Shown piece after piece: positions 59,795-64,000 of a stretch of 64,000 bases of DNA. The stretch is from Moniliophthora roreri (lineage: Eukaryota > Basidiomycota > Agaricomycetes > Agaricales > Marasmiaceae), in contig LATX02000223.1 of assembly GCA_001466705.2 (NCBI GenBank), positions 62,001 to 126,000 of the forward strand, written 5' to 3'. The notes under the pieces were generated by a model. It saw only the letters and a program-made list of their open reading frames with translations. It ran no database searches and was not told where the DNA came from. How positions within the stretch are numbered: the first letter of the stretch is position 1; each line of letters starts with the position of its first letter. A program made the translations under genes and the position numbers.

Positions 59795-61060
59795 GCAATC
59801 ATCTCTAAACTACTGAGCAAGACATTGAGAATTATTCTTGACGTTGCGGTAACAGTGAACCATGCCGAACCAACTCGCAAACAAAACTGAGAATCAAGAA
59901 CTTATATATACCTTTTTCAAGGGTATTTTGGCACCACAGGCCTCATGTTTTCATAGTAGAGGCATAGGTTTTTGAGCATCTTCACTGGGACAATATCTCA
60001 TTGAATGGACACAGCTAAGAGGTTAAATATGCCTTGATTCTTAAATAGATTGTCCTGAGAAACCTTTGTCAACATAGACATGCCAGTTCTTAGAAAGGGA
60101 TCCTTGTAAAGCAGTATCACTTTCAACTCAGAGTCAAACTTCCCAGGCAACTCCAAGAACACCAAGCTGGTCTCAAGATGTGACTGGTCATTGTCTGCAA
60201 GGCATTGCAAGGGCAAGGTCAGCCAGTGAGGGGAATGACAAAGGTGTCTGTGACTGTTCGACTTGCTGACTGCAATTTATGGCAGAGGCTTAGGCCACAT
60301 TTGAGAAACAAAGTAGTGGCAGATTTCAGGGCAAGCATACTAGACACAGATAACAGAGCTTTTCATTTGAGCGAGAATTATAATATTGATAAAACGAGCT
60401 GTGAGAATGACAAGAGAATGAAGCTGAGCCAGATACTTGGTGAGCATGGTGGTCAAGGAAGACATGTTGTCACTGCAGAGATCCTATACCTTGGACCTTG
60501 TTTTGGGGTCCAGTATCGCATCTGTTGCAGCGGCCAGTGTGAACCATCCTTGATGAGTATGAACAAGCTGCCAGGGGCTTGGTAGCACCACTCAGCAATA
60601 CTCTGGCATCTGTGTATTCCTGGGCATCAAGTATGCACAGAAGAGAGCAAGAGAGCAGCAAAAAGTGGGGCCACTGAACTCACCTGACTTACATTCAGTG
60701 ATTGAGCTGACAGGTGTCAAAGGAATCGAATCCTCAGAAGAAATGCCATGTTGTTGAAAAGGCAAAGAGGGTGCTACTGTAGTCCAGAAACCTATAGTAG
60801 TGTCATGAGTAGTATAAAAAGTTGATTCCTTTATTTGTATGGAAAGACAGAAAAATAATAATAACAGGGTGTTCTAGAGATGGAGATGACTAGTGTAAGG
60901 ACTATATTTAGGGCTGAAGGCGTCATGGACAGTCCTAGGGGAAGAATACAGAAATCAGTGCCTGCAATCTTTTCACTGAACTAGCAGGTGTACATACCAG
61001 TAAGTCACTGCATTTCATGGACTACCTCTCAACAAACCATCATCAATGCTGGAGCCCAAT
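59795..61060. other. CpG-poor DNA without intact genes
   Basis: Short frames only (for example 60205-60585 plus) with no recognisable domain. Probably decayed mobile-element interior. Confidence 0.4.
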
Positions 61061-61610
61061 GATATGCATAACTTTTACCTTTTATTTTGCATGCAAATAG
61101 AGAATATTTTGCACTTTTATGGTTGAAAATGACATAGATAAGGGAATTGAGGACTAGTGTGAGCCCTGAGCAGCTAGTCAAAGCAACTAGTAGAGAAGGA
61201 TATAAAATATTAGCAGAGTAATAGTTGATGGTAGGCCATACAAGGGTATCCGACCACTGGTAGTATGAAAATAAACAGTGAATCTGAATACAGAGGAGCA
61301 TCCCGAAACCTGTAGGGAACAACACCACATAATACTTCTCTATTGAAAGCATACCAAAGGGAATATTTTCACTTTTAACAATATTTCCAATCTATACCCA
61401 ACTTGAAGGAAGAATAAGAGCCTTCAATGATACACATATGAGAATATTATCAAGAAACAGATATGAAACAGAGGATGACAAATTATTGGCAAGAGATACT
61501 CGAGATACCAAATTGAAGAATGAAAATAGATGATCGGCTACCAGAAGGGTGCCTGTATCACGGAAAAACAGAAGACAAAGCTGTATGATGAGAAACCAGC
61601 ACAGCTGAGC
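61061..61610. repeat. Interspersed repeat, left part of second copy
   Basis: Matches 58315-58870. A more diverged third relative follows at about 61680-61880 (shared GGACTAG-GTGAGCCC and CCCGAAACCTGTAGGGAA). Confidence 0.75.
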
Positions 61611-63219
61611 TTACGCTAATATGTTGAACCTAGAAAAGACCCACTTTTATTCATTTTACACTACTTTTGAATTGGAAGACTTTAATATGACATGAAATAA
61701 CGGATAATGAGGACTAGAGTGAGCCCAGTCTGCTAGTCGTTGCCTTAGAGAAGCTATGGGACTTTGGAAAGTATGAAGAGCTATATGATACACTATACAG
61801 AGGTGTTGAAGCTGTACTTTCTAACTTATCTATGTATCAAATCCAGAACGGATCACTCCCGAAACCTGTAGGGAACCTAACTAGGGCCCAATGAACACAT
61901 TGGCTAGTTAACAGTGCTATCAATGGGATTTTAATTTCTATTTTACTTTTCTATGACATCTGCAAAGTGCAACCTGCAGTCAAACAGTACAGAGGTACTT
62001 AGAGGAGACATCAAAACAGAAAGACAGAAATCACTTCTGAAGGACATCCACTACCTACAGACAGATACAATGAGACATATGAAGAATATCTAACGCACAA
62101 GAAATCCTAAATAAGACTGAGTGTGCATTGTCAAAGGAGATAGGAACAATAACAGCATGTTCTGACCTTGGAAACTTTGGCATCTAGGCCTCTGCCGATG
62201 TGCGGATACTAGAAAGGGAAATGCTGTCAAAAGATGGGACAGAATACAGCCATCCACTTGTAGATACCCGACTTAGAAAAGAGAAAATACAAATTATAGA
62301 ATCTAGAACATCTGGAAACATAGATACCCACACAGATATGGTTGGATACCCTAATGGCCAGGCTCTGTGACATCCGAATATTCCCTCTTTTAGCATTTCA
62401 GTTACTTATTTATTATCTTCTGAATTATCAGACATTATTTATATTTTCCTGTAGATATATTTCATGGACTGTATATAAGGACAGCTAGATATCTGTATAT
62501 ACTCAAGTAACTCTGCCCCCTCTGATTGTGAATACATGAAGAGTTTGTTTGGTGTATAAATTTGTGTGCCATTCCAGTTTTGCTTCCTCACTTCAGGCCC
62601 TGGAGATTGGTCCTGAGTGACTCCAGAGAGATAGACATCTGATAATGAACTTGCATTGTAAGAGATAAGAGTAACATCTTGAGTGCGTTGTTGCACTTTT
62701 CTAAAAGAAACTTTACACCAAGAAGGAGCCTTGGGCACTTGGAGTGTGGCCTGTGTGTATCAGGTTGTGACACACTTAGAGTATTAGCAAGGGGTGTGCC
62801 TGTGCTGAACTCTTTGTAGAAATTGGTCTAGGACCTTTTCCAGTACACTGTGTGCTGTAGTTATCTTGAAGAAGTCTTGAACTCCATAGAGTCAGACTAT
62901 ATTGGCTATTGAGTCTTTGTATGGGACTGTAGCTCTTGTGTTTTGTGCTTTGTGCACCATGTTCTTGTGGTGTGTTTGTGTGTTTGGATATAAACTCTTT
63001 TTAAAAACCCATATATACTCCTCTGGAGGTGAACACTTTGGAGTAGATTGCTTCCATAAGAGAGAGAATCAACCTAGCTGAGGGTTTTGTTGGCATTCTA
63101 AGTGCAGTAACTCTGATCACATTGATCCACACTTGCACAACAAACTGAGTTAGACTTTTTGGAGGTTATCTTTTGGGTAGCTTTTCACTAGTCTTATTCT
63201 TAGACAAATTAATGCATAC
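61611..63219. other. Unmatched DNA splitting the second repeat copy
   Basis: About 1.6 kb that replaces the 144 bp present at this point in the first copy (58871-59014). CpG-poor, no intact gene. It ends at an ambiguous base (63220), so an assembly join is possible. Confidence 0.4.
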
Positions 63220-63220
63220 N

Positions 63221-64000
63221 GAGAAAATTGCAAACAGTTAGTGTCAGAAGACTGCACAATTGTCAAAGAAAAAGAATAAAAGAGATTATGGCTATGAAGC
63301 CTGACTACAATCAGACACTGTGACAGAGAAATTACCAAACACAGCTCAGTTTATATAATATTTATCACCCAACTCAGTTTTATTTGTATTTGTGACAGAT
63401 ATATTAGATTATTTATGTTGTAGGGTATATAAGGGGACATGTTTTGTAGGTGGAAAGCAGGAGAGATACTGCCCACCGATTACCAGAGTGTATGACGTTG
63501 TTGTTCAGGTAGAAGAGCTACCAGCAATCAGTATTTTTCAACCACTTCAGGCTCTAGCTTATTTAGTTGTGCAAGAGGCACAGGCTAGTTGAGACCTGAG
63601 ATTGTAACCCAAACTAGAGATATAAATAAAAGCTAGGAAGAGCTTAGTTTTTAATGCAAGAGGTGTGTTTTCCGATAAGAGAAACATTGTATCAGTCTAC
63701 TAAGAGGGTAGCTGACATGCATCAGTATAGTCTGGTGTTTCGATGTGAATCAGAGAGGGTTTCAGGCTAGCAGTGTCTAGAAGATTTGTCCTCTTGAGAA
63801 TCATTGCAGAACATAGCTAAGAGGGCTATATTCAGGTACAAGAGGTACTTTTGTTCTCACTTAGAAGAAGTTTATTCTTTGGGCAGTTTCTGGTTGAAAT
63901 CTATACCAGTATTTGCTTTTGAAGTGATTAATAAAACCATAAAACTGATAAATATTATACAAACGAACACCCATTTTCAATCTGAGAAGTTGTTTTGAAG
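63221..64000. repeat. 780-bp direct repeat, second copy
   Basis: Gap-free match to 59015-59794; continues to the window edge. Confidence 0.85.

Noticed and set aside
59015..64000. LTR retrotransposon with 780-bp LTRs
   Set aside because: The repeats are part of a longer repeated block and no gag, protease, reverse transcriptase or integrase motif lies between; the join is also uncertain.

Overview
The window looks like nuclear DNA of a filamentous basidiomycete (Agaricomycetes). Coding genes are split by many short introns (mostly 42-87 nt, GT..AG, usual CTRAY-like branch sites). Products include a fungal-type zf-PARP protein, Tma46/ZC3H15, Cwc2, a DUF4139 protein, a fungal transcription-factor domain protein and a necrosis-inducing NLP. 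NLP genes are rare in basidiomycetes and best known from the cacao pathogens of the genus Moniliophthora; with the cysteine-rich secreted protein this makes a Marasmiaceae-type plant-associated fungus plausible. That taxonomic statement is inference. I rebuilt the exon models by hand from splice signals and reading phase.

Layout. 1-2.2 kb: non-genic, with a 607-bp terminal-inverted-repeat element. 2.3-3.7 kb: possible INO80 Ies4-like gene. 3.7-7.5 kb: nothing firm. 7.5-9.8 kb: a 15-exon zf-PARP gene with a 9-nt microexon. 9.2-31.1 kb: an old head-to-tail duplication with a unit of about 12.9 kb. Copy A (9228-22087) keeps two intact C2H2 zinc-finger genes (13.7 and 19.8 kb). Copy B (22088 to about 31110) has one intact zinc-finger gene (25.9 kb), one broken one (30.0 kb), a decayed 3' end of the zf-PARP gene and an internal inversion. 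A non-autonomous hAT element with a perfect 8-bp target duplication sits only in copy A; a 276-bp mariner-type MITE sits only in copy B, beside the inversion. 31.9-33.5 kb: two related, partly decayed genes of an unidentified family. 34.7-37.5 kb: NLP gene converging on a fungal-TF-domain gene. 38.7-40.7 kb: DUF4139/DUF4140 gene. 43.7-46.1 kb: two more zinc-finger genes in tandem. 48.2-52.8 kb: Tma46, Cwc2 (convergent, 94 bp apart) and a W-repeat protein. 53.7-54.2 kb: a 10-cysteine small secreted protein. From about 55 kb to the end: CpG-poor, repeat-rich, transposon-like DNA without intact genes, with a 780-bp direct repeat whose second copy follows an ambiguous base.

How it fits together. 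The core genes act in translation (Tma46), splicing (Cwc2) and possibly chromatin (Ies4-like, zf-PARP). The accessory part is a locally expanding family of short C2H2/C2HC regulators (five intact genes, one pseudogene). It shares an intron splitting finger 1 at the same place and, in most members, a conserved motif just before finger 1. This family, together with the unusually small coding exons (6, 8, 9, 18 and 20 nt), is the least ordinary aspect of the window. No rRNA, tRNA or CRISPR was recognised.
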